Below, piece after piece: positions 33,047 to 43,024 of a stretch of 64,000 bases of DNA. Numbering within the stretch: position 1 is the stretch's first letter; every line of letters begins with the position of its first letter. The notes beneath the pieces were generated by a model. The model made no database searches. It had not been told where the DNA came from and was given only the letters and a program-made list of their open reading frames with translations. The translations under genes were made by a program, and so were the position numbers. Source of the stretch: Streptomyces fulvoviolaceus (GTDB lineage Bacteria > Actinomycetota > Actinomycetes > Streptomycetales > Streptomycetaceae); NCBI RefSeq assembly GCF_000718165.1, contig NZ_JOEY01000041.1, forward strand, positions 34,197 to 98,196. The letters run 5' to 3'.

Positions 33047-34654
33047 TTACGGCTGCGGCGTGGCGTGCGGCGCGCACGTCACGTCGGTGGCGTCCAGCTT
33101 GCCGGTGAGCAGGTAGGTGTCCACCCGCTGGTTGATGCACGGGTTGACCAGGCTGGTCACGCCGTGGGAGCCCGCGTCCTTCTCGGTGATCAGGCGGGAG
33201 CCCTTGAAGCGCTTGTGCAGTTCGACGGCGCCTCCGTACGGCGTGGCGGCGTCACGCTCGGACTGCACGATCAGCACGCCCGGCAGACCCGTGCCCGTCT
33301 TGACGTTCACGGGGGTCTGCTGCTTGACCGGCCAGGTGGCGCAGGGCAGGTTCATCCAGGCGTTGGCCCAGGTCAGGAAGGGGTAGTCCTGGTGCAGGCG
33401 GGTGTTGTCCCGGTCCCACTTCTTCCAGCTGGTGGGCCACTTGGCGTCGGTGCACTCGACGGCCGTGTAGACGGCGTTGCCGTTCTCCGAGGCGATGTTG
33501 CCCGCGGTGTCGGACAGGTCGGGGGCGGCCGCGTCGACGAGCGCCTGGGTGTCGCCGGCGACGTACTTGCTGAACACGGTGGCGACCGGGATCCAGGAGG
33601 AGTCGTAGTACGGCGCGCCCTGGAAGAAGCCGATCAGCTCGGCCGGGCCGACGACCCCGCCGATGGGGTTCTTCTTGGCGGTGGCGCGCAGTTCGAGCCA
33701 CTTCGCCTGCACGGCGTCACGCGTCGTGCCGAGGTGGAAGACGGCGTCGTTGGCGGCGACCCAGTCCTCCCAGTCCTTCCAGCGGCCCTCGAAGGCGACG
33801 TCCTGGTCGAGGTTGGCCTCGTACCAGATCTTCTCCCGGGACGGGTTGACGACACTGTCGACGACCATGCGTCGGACGTGCCCCGGGAAGAGCGTGCCGT
33901 AGACGGCGCCGAGGTAGGTGCCGTAGGAGACGCCGAGGTAGTTGAGCTTCTTCTCGCCGAGCGCGGCGCGGATGACGTCCAGGTCGCGCGCGGTGTTCGG
34001 CGTGGTCATGTACGGCAGCATCTCGCCGCTGCGCTCGTAGCAGCCCTCGGCGTACTCACGGGCCAGCTTGCGCTGGGCCAGCTTGTCGGCCTCGGAGTCG
34101 GGCACCGGGTCGGCCTTGGGCGCCTTCACGAACTCCTGCGGGTCGACGCAGGAGATGGGCGCGGAGTGGCCGACACCGCGCGGGTCGAAGCCCACGAAGT
34201 CGTACGCCTTGGACGTGTTGACCCACACCGGCGCCTTGGTCGTGACGCGGCGCGGGAAGCGCAGACCGGAGCCGCCCGGTCCGCCGGGGTTGTAGATGAG
34301 CGCGCCCTGGCGCTCCTCCTTGGTCCCGGTGTTGCCGATGCGGTCGACGGCGAGCTTGATCTGCTTGCCGTACGGCTTCGCGTAGTTGAGCGGCACGGTG
34401 ACATAGCCGCACTGGATCGGCTTCTCCAGACCCCAGTCGGCCGGACAGTCCTGCCAGTCGATGCCCGCCTTCGCGGCGCGTGCGGCGGCTGTCGCGGCGC
34501 CGACCGCCTCGCGGTCCTGCCCGTGCCGGGCGGCCACGCTCGCGCTCGCACTGGCCGAGGGCGCCGCGACGGCGCCGGCTATCAGCGTCGCCGTGACGAG
34601 CACTCCGGCCGAACCGAGTGCCGTTGCACGCCACTTCGGTCTCGTATCCCTCAA
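33047..34654 (-). CDS. Secreted tripeptidyl aminopeptidase (alpha/beta hydrolase)
   Basis: A 535-residue exported hydrolase. A signal peptide (basic RPKWR, hydrophobic 12-30, then APSASASA) ends near residue 37. The alpha/beta core has the oxyanion motif GGPGGSG (124-130), the serine S243 in GVSYGTYLG, and C-terminal Asp/His in QSERDAATP and DAGSHGV. A TAP-like C-terminal module with cysteines follows. Streptomyces Tap and SlpD/E enzymes remove tripeptides from mycelial proteins. The start is TTG at 34654 with GGGAGG 6 nt upstream. It is monocistronic. Confidence 0.92.
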   Translation of the reverse strand: MRDTRPKWRATALGSAGVLVTATLIAGAVAAPSASASASVAARHGQDREAVGAATAAARAAKAGIDWQDCPADWGLEKPIQCGYVTVPLNYAKPYGKQIKLAVDRIGNTGTKEERQGALIYNPGGPGGSGLRFPRRVTTKAPVWVNTSKAYDFVGFDPRGVGHSAPISCVDPQEFVKAPKADPVPDSEADKLAQRKLAREYAEGCYERSGEMLPYMTTPNTARDLDVIRAALGEKKLNYLGVSYGTYLGAVYGTLFPGHVRRMVVDSVVNPSREKIWYEANLDQDVAFEGRWKDWEDWVAANDAVFHLGTTRDAVQAKWLELRATAKKNPIGGVVGPAELIGFFQGAPYYDSSWIPVATVFSKYVAGDTQALVDAAAPDLSDTAGNIASENGNAVYTAVECTDAKWPTSWKKWDRDNTRLHQDYPFLTWANAWMNLPCATWPVKQQTPVNVKTGTGLPGVLIVQSERDAATPYGGAVELHKRFKGSRLITEKDAGSHGVTSLVNPCINQRVDTYLLTGKLDATDVTCAPHATPQP

Positions 34655-34780
34655 GGGGGACCTCCCCGTACGTAGTTCCGATTGGTACGGGGATCCTCGT
34701 GGCTGTGAGCTCCCTGAGAACAGGGGGCGTTGACCTTCTTTGCCAATCCGATAAACGGAAAGGGTCGTTCGCTCGGCGGA

Positions 34781-35538
34781 CTACGGCCCGAGGGACTCCA
34801 ATGCCTCGTCCAGCACCCGGCGCAAGAGCAGCGCGTCCGCGGCCACCGCGGTGACGAGTACGGCCGGCCCGGCGAGGGGCATGACCGCGGCGCCCTCCCC
34901 CAGCACCTGCGCCGCCACCGGCTCCGCCACGAACTCCGGGCGTACGACGATGACCTGACCGACGGCCCGATGCCCCGCGAGCACGGCCGGACCGTCCCAG
35001 CCGCCCGGTGCCCCGGGCCCGCAGGCCAGCTCCTGGTCGAGCAGGGTCCTCCCCGCAACACGCACCACAAGCCGACTGCTCAGCCGCCCGGGCTCCTCGC
35101 GCACCCGCCCGAGCACCTGCTCCTCACGCAGGACGAGCCGGGAGGTGGCCCCCAGGTCGACGTGCGTGGTCACACACAGTTCACTGCCACCCGCGGAGAT
35201 CAACTGCTCGGGCAGCCAGTGCAGTTCGGCCCCGTCGGCGACGGTGAGCCGCACGTCGTAACGGGCCTCGCCCTTGGCCTGTCCCGGCAGAGCGATGGTG
35301 GCGGCGGCCGACCCGACACGCAGCCGGGCACCGGCCTGCACGTCCGTTTCGACGGTGAAGTGGTCACCGCCGAGCGGCCCGCTCATCGCGCCGACGAGCA
35401 TCACCCGCGCCTCGCTGCCACTCCCCCGGGTCCGCCGCAGGGCCAGCGGCCCGTCACCCTCCAGAACGGGCAGCGCCGTACCGCCACGTCCGTCCTCGCG
35501 AGCCACGATCCGAGCGGTGGCCCGCACCCCGCTCACGA

Positions 35539-35551
<13 letters not shown>
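34781..35551 (-). CDS. ureD: Urease accessory protein UreD
   Basis: A 256-residue protein of the UreD/UreH family ([49 protein letters not shown]). It forms the chaperone platform that receives UreF and UreG during nickel insertion into urease. The GTG at 35551 overlaps ureG by 13 nt; a second GTG at 35542 would give a tidy 4-nt GTGA overlap and is equally plausible. It is the last gene of the urease operon. Confidence 0.9.
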
Positions 35552-36216
<665 letters not shown>

Positions 36217-36237
36217 AAGAAACGGCTCCATGTATTC

Positions 36238-36335
36238 AGCCCGTCCGGCGTTTGAGGACGAGGCCCTTCGGGCCGAAGCGGGGGTCTGGGGGCGGCAGCC
36301 CCCAGGGACGGGAAGGGAAGGGGCGGCGGGGGCGA
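36238..36335. repeat. Composite hairpin repeat, family B copy 2, inside the urease operon
   Basis: It contains CCGTCCGGCGTTTGAGGA, a GGCCC-TTC-GGGCC hairpin, CTGGGGG-CGGCAG-CCCCCAG (36286-36305) and the end block GGGGCGGCGGGGGCGA. These match the right half of 26948-27130 in order. It occupies the gap between ureF and ureG, where it could reduce read-through into ureG-ureD. Confidence 0.8.
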
Positions 36336-36366
36336 CTGTATCCATCAGCGGCTCCGCCGCGGGCTC

Positions 36367-37041
36367 CTAGGACGCGAAGAGACGCACGGGCCAGGCCGCA
36401 TGCACCTCGGCAGAGATCTCCAACAGCGGAGCCGAAGCCGCAGGCAGCGCATCGACCCCTGTGTCGACCACCTCCCGAGCCGCCTCCACCGCCTGATCCG
36501 CGACGCGATCGAGCTCTGGCGCCAGCCGAGCCAGTACGGCCGTGGCGTCGAAGGGGTCGAGGCTCAGCAACCGCACCGTCGCACTCGCAGGCCCACTGAC
36601 ACTCTCGTACGCCGCGCAGTGAGCCGCGTCCTCGGCCCCCAGCCCGGCCGCCCGAGCAGCAAGGCCGAGCACCACCGGCTGATGCGCCCCCTTGGGAAAC
36701 TCCCGTGCCAGGGCGTCGAGTTCCCCCGAGGGCCAGGTCGCCCGGGCGGCCCGCATCAACTGCCGCCCGAGCTTCCGTGCGGCAACCCGCAATGCGGGCG
36801 ACGGCGTCCGCGCATCCGCAGCCGCGTCCAGCTCCACCGGATCCACGCCGAGCGCCGCCGCCGCGGCCAGCGCGGCGGCGACCCGCCCCGCCGTGTGCAG
36901 CCGCCCCCGGCAGAAGTCCTCCAGACTCGCGGCCCCGGTGATCCGCCCCGCCTTCACGGCCGCCTCGGCCCCGCCGGAGTGCGCGTGCCCTCCGGCGGGA
37001 AACCGACCGTCGGCCAGAACGAGAAGTGCAGCCCGCGACAT
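36367..37041 (-). CDS. ureF: Urease accessory protein UreF
   Basis: A 224-residue all-helical protein. Family signs are LLVLADGRFPAGGHAHSGGAE at the N-terminus (described in part; ADGRFPxGGxxxSxG pattern), EFPKGAHQPVVLGLAARAAGL and SLDPFDATAVLARLAPEL. It bridges UreD and UreG and acts as a checkpoint for GTP hydrolysis. It starts 13 nt after ureC. Codon use is like that of its neighbours. Confidence 0.93.
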   Translation of the reverse strand: MSRAALLVLADGRFPAGGHAHSGGAEAAVKAGRITGAASLEDFCRGRLHTAGRVAAALAAAAALGVDPVELDAAADARTPSPALRVAARKLGRQLMRAARATWPSGELDALAREFPKGAHQPVVLGLAARAAGLGAEDAAHCAAYESVSGPASATVRLLSLDPFDATAVLARLAPELDRVADQAVEAAREVVDTGVDALPAASAPLLEISAEVHAAWPVRLFAS

Positions 37042-37054
37042 CAGCACCACGCCA

Positions 37055-38776
37055 TCAGAAGAGGAAGTACCGCTGGGCCATGGGCAGTTCGGCCGCAGGC
37101 GTCGCTTCGACGAGCTCCCCGTCGATGTGCACGGCGAAGCTGTCCGGATCGACCCGCACCTCGGGCCGCGCGTCGTTCTCCCGCATGTCGGCCTTGGTGA
37201 CCCCGCGCGTGGACTCGATGGCGACGAAGCGCTTCCCCAGCTGGAGCCGCTCGGGCAGCCCGTCCTCGATGGCGAGCGGCGCCACGAAGTTGAAGGAGTT
37301 GGAGGCAGGCGCCCGCCCGATCGCCCCGTACATCGGCCGCGGCAGGATCGGCTGCGGCGTCGGGATCGACGCGTTCGCGTCGCCCATCTGCGCGTACGCG
37401 ATCTGCCCGCCCTTGATGACGAGATGCGGCTTGACCCCGAAGAACGCCGGCTCCCACAGCACCAGGTCGGCGAGCTTGCCGGTCTCCACGGACCCGATTT
37501 CCTGAGCCAGACCCTGGGCAAGAGCCGGATTGATCGTGTACTTGGCGACGTACCGCCGCACCCGCCGGTTGTCCGCACGCCCGTCACCGGGCAGCGCTCC
37601 CCGCCGCCGCTTCATCACGTGCGCGGTCTGCCAGGTCCGCAGGATGACCTCGCCGACCCGGCCCATGGCCTGGGCGTCGGACGAGATGATCGAGATCGCG
37701 CCCAGGTCGTGGAGTATGTCCTCCGCACCGATCGTCGACGGCCGGATCCGGGACTCGGCGAAGGCCAGGTCCTCCGGCACCGCCGGGTTCAGGTGGTGGC
37801 ACACCATCAGCATGTCGAGGTGTTCCTCGGCGGTGTTGACGGTGTACGGCCGGGTCGGGTTGGTGGAGCTCGGCAGCACGTGCGGCTCGGAGACCACGGT
37901 CATGATGTCCGGCGCGTGCCCGCCGCCCGCACCCTCGGTGTGGTACGCGTGGATGCCCCGTCCGGCGATCGCGGCGAGCGTGTCACCGACGAACCCGGCC
38001 TCGTTCAGCGTGTCCGTGTGGATGGCGACCTGGATACCCGTGCGGTCGGCGACGGTCAGCGAGGCGTCGATGACAGCCGGGGTCGACCCCCAGTCCTCGT
38101 GGAGCTTCAGCCCCAGGGCTCCCCCACGGATCTGGGACAGCATCGCCTCGTGGGAGACCGTGTTGCCCTTGCCGAGGAAGCCGATGTTGAGCGGGTACTG
38201 CTCCATCGCCTCCAGCATCCGGGCCAGGTGCCAGGGGCCGGGCGTCACAGTGGTCGCCTTCGAGCCCTCGGCCGGTCCGGTGCCGCCGCCGACCAGGGTG
38301 GTGACACCGGCGGACAGCGCCTCGTCGGCGATCTGCGGGCAGATGAAGTGGACGTGCGCGTCGACGGCACCGGCGGTCAGGATCCGCCCGTTGCCGGCGA
38401 TGACCTCCGTCTCGGGGCCGATGACGAGGTCCGGGTGCACCCCGTCCATCGTGTCGGGGTTGCCTGCCTTGCCGATGGCGGTGATCCGGCCGTCGCGTAT
38501 GCCGACGTCGGCCTTGACGATCCCCCAGTGGTCGATGATGACCGCGCCCGTGATGATCGTGTCCGGGGTGCCGTCTGCGCGCGTAGCACGGGCCTGGCCC
38601 ATGGACTCGCGGATGACCTTGCCCCCGCCGAACACGGCCTCGTCACCGGCGAGTCCGGGCCCGCCGGAACGATCCTCCTCGATCTCGACGATCAGGTCGG
38701 TGTCGGCGAGCCGGATGCGGTCGCCGGTCGTCGGGCCGAACAGGTCGGCGTACGCGGCACGCGAGATCTCAGGCAT
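37055..38776 (-). CDS. ureC: Urease alpha subunit
   Basis: A 573-residue catalytic subunit. Nickel ligands H141 and H143 lie in [11 protein letters not shown], the carbamylated lysine K224 in [12 protein letters not shown], and the flap histidines in [28 protein letters not shown] and [14 protein letters not shown] complete the site. It hydrolyses urea to ammonia and carbamate. The ATG at 38776 has GGAGG upstream and overlaps ureB by 8 nt. Length equals the usual three-subunit bacterial form. Confidence 0.97.
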   Translation of the reverse strand: MPEISRAAYADLFGPTTGDRIRLADTDLIVEIEEDRSGGPGLAGDEAVFGGGKVIRESMGQARATRADGTPDTIITGAVIIDHWGIVKADVGIRDGRITAIGKAGNPDTMDGVHPDLVIGPETEVIAGNGRILTAGAVDAHVHFICPQIADEALSAGVTTLVGGGTGPAEGSKATTVTPGPWHLARMLEAMEQYPLNIGFLGKGNTVSHEAMLSQIRGGALGLKLHEDWGSTPAVIDASLTVADRTGIQVAIHTDTLNEAGFVGDTLAAIAGRGIHAYHTEGAGGGHAPDIMTVVSEPHVLPSSTNPTRPYTVNTAEEHLDMLMVCHHLNPAVPEDLAFAESRIRPSTIGAEDILHDLGAISIISSDAQAMGRVGEVILRTWQTAHVMKRRRGALPGDGRADNRRVRRYVAKYTINPALAQGLAQEIGSVETGKLADLVLWEPAFFGVKPHLVIKGGQIAYAQMGDANASIPTPQPILPRPMYGAIGRAPASNSFNFVAPLAIEDGLPERLQLGKRFVAIESTRGVTKADMRENDARPEVRVDPDSFAVHIDGELVEATPAAELPMAQRYFLF

Positions 38777-39080
38777 CGAGGGCACCTCCGGTCTCCCCAC
38801 GCAGACCGGGCACGACACGGGCGCCGGCGAGGGGGACGAGTTCGACGTCGACGGGGATCCCGGGCTCGAAGCGCACGGCGGTGCCGGCGGCGACGTTCAG
38901 CCGCTTGCCGCGCGCGGCGGCACGGTCGAACTCCAGGCCGGGGTTGGCCTCGGCGAAGTGGTAGTGGGAGCCGACCTGGACGGGCCGGTCGGCGGCGTTG
39001 AGGACGGTCAGCCGGGTGACCTCACGGCCCTCGTTGTAGGCAATCGGCCCGTCGCCGAACAGGATCTCTCCGGGAATCAT
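38769..39080 (-). CDS. ureB: Urease beta subunit
   Basis: A 103-residue structural subunit ([42 protein letters not shown]). The MIPGE start and SHYHFxExN motif are diagnostic. It overlaps the start of ureC by 8 nt and begins 11 nt after ureA, so the three structural subunits are translated together in one operon. Confidence 0.96.
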   Translation of the reverse strand: MIPGEILFGDGPIAYNEGREVTRLTVLNAADRPVQVGSHYHFAEANPGLEFDRAAARGKRLNVAAGTAVRFEPGIPVDVELVPLAGARVVPGLRGETGGALDA

Positions 39081-39091
39081 CGACGGCCCCC

Positions 39092-39394
39092 TCAGACGAT
39101 CGGGTCGTGGACGGTGACGAGCTTGGTGCCGTCCGGGAAGGTCGCCTCGACCTGGACGTCGTGGATCATCTCGGGGATGCCCTCCATGACGTCGTCCCGC
39201 GTGAGCAGCTTGCGCCCGGAGGCCATGAGCTCGGCGACGGTACGGCCGTCACGCGCGCCCTCGAGGATGTGCGACGTGATGAGGGCGACCGCCTCGGGGT
39301 GGTTCAGCTTGAGCCCACGGGCCCGGCGCTTCTCGGCCACGTCGGCCGCCACATGGATCAGCAGCCTCTCTTGCTCGTGCGGGGTCAGTTGCAC
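39092..39394 (-). CDS. ureA: Urease gamma subunit
   Basis: A 100-residue structural subunit ([61 protein letters not shown]). The GTG at 39394 gives the standard 100-residue length and has GAGGTGG 4 nt upstream; a GTG four codons earlier is possible. It opens the operon ureA-ureB-ureC-ureF-ureG-ureD. No ureE is present. Confidence 0.96.
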   Translation of the reverse strand: MQLTPHEQERLLIHVAADVAEKRRARGLKLNHPEAVALITSHILEGARDGRTVAELMASGRKLLTRDDVMEGIPEMIHDVQVEATFPDGTKLVTVHDPIV

Positions 39395-39479
39395 GTCCCA
39401 CCTCACAGTCCTCGCTCCGGACCGTGCGGGGTCCGGTTGCCGCAGCCCCGGGGCAAAGTCCCTGGTGGCGTGGATCGGC

Positions 39480-39511
39480 AGGCTAGTTGGACCGAGTTTC
39501 AAGCAAGTTAA
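39480..39511 (-). promoter_or_regulatory. Urease promoter with GlnR-like half site
   Basis: On the minus strand TTAAC (39511-39507), 6 nt, then GAAAC (39500-39496) fits one a/b unit of the Streptomyces GlnR box (gTnAC-n6-GaAAC). TAGCCT (39485-39480) lies just downstream as a -10. The start would be near 39473. The expected second GlnR unit is not evident. Confidence 0.5.
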
Positions 39512-39527
39512 CCGAGCTGTGATGCTT

Positions 39528-40157
39528 TCAGGCCCCGGTGCGCGTGTCCTGCATGCTCATCAACGCCCGTAGACCGTCCTGGAGGATCTCGACCGGGGCG
39601 GGCCCGAAGAGGGACTGCTGCGCGAGGAAGCCCAGCACGGCGGCGATCATCGTGCGGGCCACATGGTCCGGGACGATGTCCGCCCGCATCATCCCGGCAT
39701 CCTGGTATCCCTCGACGATCCGCCCCCACGCCGCGCGCACGTTGCCGTATCCCTCGGCCAGGACCGCCGCCAGCACCGGGTTGCGCGGGATCTCCGACCA
39801 CACCTGGACGACCAGCCGCGGGAAGGCGGGAACGCCGTCGAGGGTGAGGTTCCCCCGCAGGGCGAGGGTCCGGCTCAGGACGCCGGCCACGAGGCTGTCG
39901 GGCGGCGGGGGCGGGCTCTGCAGGGCCGCCGCCTCGAAGGCCGCGCGCACCTCTCCGAGCACCTCCTGGACGATCGCGGCGATCAGCTCCTCCTTGCCGC
40001 TGAAGTAGCGGTACACCGCCCCTGCCGAGAGGTCGGCCTCCTTCAGCACGTCCTGCATCGACGTGGCGTGGAAGCCGTTGCGGGCGAAGCAGAGCGCGGC
40101 GGCGTCGAGGATCTGCCGGCGGCGGGCGTCGAGGTGGGCCTGGGATACGCGTGCCAT
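39528..40157 (-). CDS. TetR-family transcriptional regulator
   Basis: A 209-residue AcrR-type protein. The HTH is at 10-55 ([40 protein letters not shown]), ending with SGKEEL. The C-terminal domain ([14 protein letters not shown]... [21 protein letters not shown]) is of the TetR_C type seen with efflux and membrane-protein operons. It is divergent from the membrane protein at 40275, over two copies of a 19-nt site. It probably represses both genes. Confidence 0.9.
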   Translation of the reverse strand: MARVSQAHLDARRRQILDAAALCFARNGFHATSMQDVLKEADLSAGAVYRYFSGKEELIAAIVQEVLGEVRAAFEAAALQSPPPPPDSLVAGVLSRTLALRGNLTLDGVPAFPRLVVQVWSEIPRNPVLAAVLAEGYGNVRAAWGRIVEGYQDAGMMRADIVPDHVARTMIAAVLGFLAQQSLFGPAPVEILQDGLRALMSMQDTRTGA

Positions 40158-40167
40158 GACCCACAAA

Positions 40168-40245
40168 GTAAAACGAACATTCCTTCTTGACAAGGCGCAC
40201 GGGTCGCAGGACGGTGGGAGCACCGTAAAACGAACGATCCTTCTT
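40168..40245. promoter_or_regulatory. Twin TetR operator sites with a TTGACA -35
   Basis: AAAACGAACATTCCTTCTT begins at 40170 and AAAACGAACGATCCTTCTT begins at 40227; both are preceded by GT, and they repeat at a 57-bp interval with two differences. Each is an imperfect palindrome. A consensus TTGACA (40187-40192) touches the first copy and could be the -35 of the membrane-protein gene. Confidence 0.75.
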
Positions 40246-40274
40246 TTTGGTTGCCAACCCGGAAGGGACCCGCA

Positions 40275-41288
40275 ATGTCCACCGCCTCCGCAGCCCCCAC
40301 CGGGAACGCCCGCCGCATGATCGCGGTCGTCGTCCTCGTCCCGGTCCTCGCGGCGCTCGCTCTCTGGGCCTTCGCCTGGCCCGCCGCCCGCAGCGCGCCC
40401 CGCGACCTGCCGCTCGGCGTGGCCGGACCCGCCGCCGCGACGGCCCAGGCGGAGAAGCAGCTGACGCAGCGGGAGGGCGCGTTCGAGATCCACCACTACG
40501 CGGACGAGGCCGCCGCCCGGGCCGCCATCGAGGACCGGACCGTATACGGCGCGGTCGTCGTCACCGCCCAGGGTCCCGAGCTGCTGACCGCGTCCGCCGC
40601 GAGCCCGGTCGTCGCCCAGCTGCTGCAGGCTGCGGTGGCCGAGCGGGCGGCCGCCGAGGGCACACAGGTCAGGACGGTCGACGTCGTCGCCGCCCCGAAG
40701 GCGGACCCGCGCGGAGCCACCTTGAACGCCAGCGTTCTGCCGCTGGCCCTGGCCGGGATCGCGGCGGGCGCGGTGGTGACGCTGGCCGGGCTGCGCGGGA
40801 CGCGTGCCGTGGTCGCCCTGGTCGGCGCCTCCGCACTGGTCGGCGTGGCCGCGGCCGGCATCGCGGACAGTTGGCTCGGGGTCATCGCGGGCGACTGGTG
40901 GGCGGAGGCCGGGGTGTTCGGCCTGGCGACGCTGGCGGTGAGCGGCGCCGTCGCCGGTCTCGCCGCCCTGGTCGGCGCGGCCGGCGTCGGGATCGCCTCG
41001 GGCGTCATCATGCTGTTCGGCAACCCGTTCTCCGGGGCGACCTCCGCGCCGCAGATGCTGCCCGAGCCGGTCGGCACGATCGGCCAGTGGCTGCCGCCGG
41101 GCGCGAGCGCGACCCTGCTGCGCTCGGTGGCCTACTTCGACGGCGCGGCGGCGACCGGTCCCGTCCTGACGCTCACCTGGTGGGCGGCGCTGAGCCTGGG
41201 CGCCGTACTGCTCGGCAACGCGCTCAAGGCGCGGGCGAAGAGCACCGGGCCCGCCGCAGCCGAGCGGGAGCTCGCACCCGTCGGCTGA
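40275..41288 (+). CDS. Membrane protein resembling ABC-2/YhgE-type permeases
   Basis: A 337-residue protein. One helix near residue 20-38 ([20 protein letters not shown]) precedes an external domain (45-150; [40 protein letters not shown]) and five to six C-terminal helices (from 158). This layout is that of YhgE/Pip or ABC-2 permease relatives that bring one long outer loop. No ATPase gene is nearby. It is divergent from a TetR repressor, suggesting induced export or envelope function. The ATG at 40275 has GAAGGGA upstream. Confidence 0.75.
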   Translation: MSTASAAPTGNARRMIAVVVLVPVLAALALWAFAWPAARSAPRDLPLGVAGPAAATAQAEKQLTQREGAFEIHHYADEAAARAAIEDRTVYGAVVVTAQGPELLTASAASPVVAQLLQAAVAERAAAEGTQVRTVDVVAAPKADPRGATLNASVLPLALAGIAAGAVVTLAGLRGTRAVVALVGASALVGVAAAGIADSWLGVIAGDWWAEAGVFGLATLAVSGAVAGLAALVGAAGVGIASGVIMLFGNPFSGATSAPQMLPEPVGTIGQWLPPGASATLLRSVAYFDGAAATGPVLTLTWWAALSLGAVLLGNALKARAKSTGPAAAERELAPVG

Positions 41289-41303
41289 CGACCGGCCGGT
41301 CGC

Positions 41304-41340
41304 ACCGTGCACCCCCGCTGCAGCGGGGGTGCACGGTCTT
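41304..41340 (+). terminator. Near-ideal intrinsic terminator
   Basis: ACCGTGCACCCCCGCTG and CAGCGGGGGTGCACGGT are a perfect 17-bp inverted repeat (41304-41337) followed by CTTTT. It ends the membrane-protein gene and faces the antitoxin gene arriving from the other strand. Confidence 0.9.
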
Positions 41341-41382
41341 TTCGCGTCTACGGCCTTTTCGCGCCTACGAGCTTTGGGCGCC

Positions 41383-41664
41383 CTACGAGGGACCGGCCCC
41401 CCGGTGATGCGCCGCGATGCCGAAGCGCTGCGGTTCGCGGGGAGCGGACGCGACCTCGCGCACGGCCGAGACCGCGCTGATCACCTGATCCTCGACGGCG
41501 GGCTCCTGGAGCTCCTCCAGCCGTTCGAGGTCGGCGGCGGAGACCAGGGCGACGAGGGGCTTGCCGTGCCGTGTCACGACGACGCGCTCACCGCCGTACA
41601 CCACCCGGTTGATCAGGTCGGCGAGCTCAGCCCTGGCTTGCGTCACCGGAATCTCGTAGGCCAT
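41383..41664 (-). CDS. Phd/YefM-type antitoxin without a neighbouring toxin
   Basis: A 93-residue protein. The N-terminal 55 residues are a Phd/YefM fold ([48 protein letters not shown]). The C-terminal 35 residues ([20 protein letters not shown]) would be the toxin-binding tail. No RelE/Doc/VapC gene is found on either side. It is divergent from a ClpP paralogue. It may be an orphan antitoxin or a stand-alone repressor. The ATG at 41664 is preceded by GGGGG. Confidence 0.85.
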   Translation of the reverse strand: MAYEIPVTQARAELADLINRVVYGGERVVVTRHGKPLVALVSAADLERLEELQEPAVEDQVISAVSAVREVASAPREPQRFGIAAHHRGAGPS

Positions 41665-41690
41665 ACCCCCATCATAACGTCACGTACGTC

Positions 41691-41707
41691 CTGTACATTT
41701 TTTACAG
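41691..41707. promoter_or_regulatory. Inverted repeat between antitoxin and clpP
   Basis: CTGTA-N7-TACAG lies in the 63-bp gap between the divergent genes, in an AT-rich stretch that is unusual for this genome. A second GTAC-N5-GTAC (41684-41696) overlaps it. It is a candidate operator for the Phd-type protein. Confidence 0.5.
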
Positions 41708-41727
41708 ACGCCGAAGGAGGGGTACCC

Positions 41728-42363
41728 ATGACCCGACCGACCGCCCGCCACGTCCTGCCCGAGTTCCACGAACGCACGAGCTCCGGGCACAGGACGATGG
41801 ATCCGTACTCGAAGCTGCTGGAGGAGCGGATCGTCTTCCTGGGGACGCAGATCGACGACACGTCGGCGAACGACCTGATGGCGCAGTTCATGTACCTCGA
41901 GCACCAGGCCCCGGACCGGGACATCGCGCTCTACATCAACTCCCCCGGCGGCTCGTTCAGCGCGATGACGGCGATCTACGACACCATGCAGTACGTCGGT
42001 TGCGACGTGGAGACGACGTGCCTCGGCCAGGCCGGCTCCGCCGCCGCGGTGCTGCTCGCGGCCGGCACCCCGGGCAAGCGTTCGTTGCTGCCGGGTGCGC
42101 GCGTGACGATCCATCAGCCCTCGCTGCCCGAGCCGGTACAGGGGCAGGCCAGCGATCTCGCCATCCAGGCCGACGAGTTGACGCGGATCCGGGCCCGTCT
42201 GGAGGAGCTGCTCGTGCGGCACACGGGCCGCAGTCCCGAGCAGGTGAGTGCCGACATCGAGCGGGACAAGTTCCTGGACGCGCAGGAGGCGCTGGACTAC
42301 GGGCTGGCGGACCGGATCATCCCGAGCCGCAGGGCGTCGCACCCCACGCCCGGCGCGAGGTGA
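41728..42363 (+). CDS. clpP: ClpP-family serine protease paralogue
   Basis: A 211-residue ClpP. The catalytic triad is S104 ([11 protein letters not shown]), H129 (ARVTIHQP) and D180 (IERDKFLDA). [16 protein letters not shown] is the handle region. GQAGSAA replaces the usual GQAASMGA, so it is a divergent paralogue, probably the singly-encoded type, not the ClpP1-ClpP2 pair. GAAGGAGG precedes the ATG at 41728. It is divergent from an antitoxin and 8 nt upstream of a small helical protein gene. No Clp ATPase is adjacent. Confidence 0.9.
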   Translation: MTRPTARHVLPEFHERTSSGHRTMDPYSKLLEERIVFLGTQIDDTSANDLMAQFMYLEHQAPDRDIALYINSPGGSFSAMTAIYDTMQYVGCDVETTCLGQAGSAAAVLLAAGTPGKRSLLPGARVTIHQPSLPEPVQGQASDLAIQADELTRIRARLEELLVRHTGRSPEQVSADIERDKFLDAQEALDYGLADRIIPSRRASHPTPGAR

Positions 42364-42370
42364 TGTGCCG

Positions 42371-42676
42371 ATGGTGCCGGACCTTCCACCCCTGCCCGCC
42401 CTCACGCGCGCCGAGGGCGAGTTGATCGACCGTTACCTCGACGCGGCCGACCTCCTCGGCCGGATCAACCCGGCTCGGCACGGGGACACGTACCGCGGAC
42501 TGCGCGCGGCCCAGGCACTGGTGGCCAAGGCGACCGAACTGCGCGACGCGCTGGCCCTCATGCACCGGCGGGGCGAGAACGAACTGCATGCCGCCACCCT
42601 GGCGCGGGCCCTGCGGGTCCTGGACGGCGAGCGGCGTACGGCCCGGGTCACCGTGCCGCCCCACGCCGACAGTTGA
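42371..42676 (+). CDS. Small helical protein of unknown function following clpP
   Basis: A 101-residue protein that looks all-helical (LTRAEGELIDRYLDAADLLG, YRGLRAAQALVAKATELRDA, HAATLARALRVLDGER). GAGGTGA, overlapping the clpP stop, can serve the ATG at 42371; GTG at 42365 is an alternative. It lies 7 nt after clpP and is surely co-transcribed. A substrate adaptor or regulator of the protease is possible, but I do not recognise the family. Confidence 0.7.
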   Translation: MVPDLPPLPALTRAEGELIDRYLDAADLLGRINPARHGDTYRGLRAAQALVAKATELRDALALMHRRGENELHAATLARALRVLDGERRTARVTVPPHADS

Positions 42677-43024
42677 GGCAGACACGGGCAGACACGGGCG
42701 GTCCGGGCGACCCGTCGGCCTGACGGAGCGTCCGGACCGGCGTTGAAACGGACCGAACGGGGTACCGCCGATCGGCGTAGTCCCGGCTCCTTTTTCGCGA
42801 CCGTCAAGGTTGCACAACGCGCGTAGCCGAGAGCGGAATGAGGAGTTCCTGTGCAGGTCCGGGGCTCCTCGGGGCTCTCGACACTCCTTCGAACACACGG
42901 GTGTCCACCCGAACGGGTGAGTGGTGAGTAACAACACAAACCCCCGGTTCCGTTGGGTTTTTGGGACATCCGTGAGCCAAGATCCCTGTCTGACGACAAG
43001 ACCCCGCCGCAGCGGCGGGGCGGT
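42677..43024. other. Gene-free leader region before the riboswitch
   Basis: About 350 bp without a convincing gene. It holds AAACCC/GGGTTT (42938-42960) as a weak hairpin and CCCCGCC-GCAGC-GGCGGGG (43002-43020) as a stronger one. The promoter of the NlpC/P60 gene must be here, but I could not choose a clear -35/-10 pair. Confidence 0.5.
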
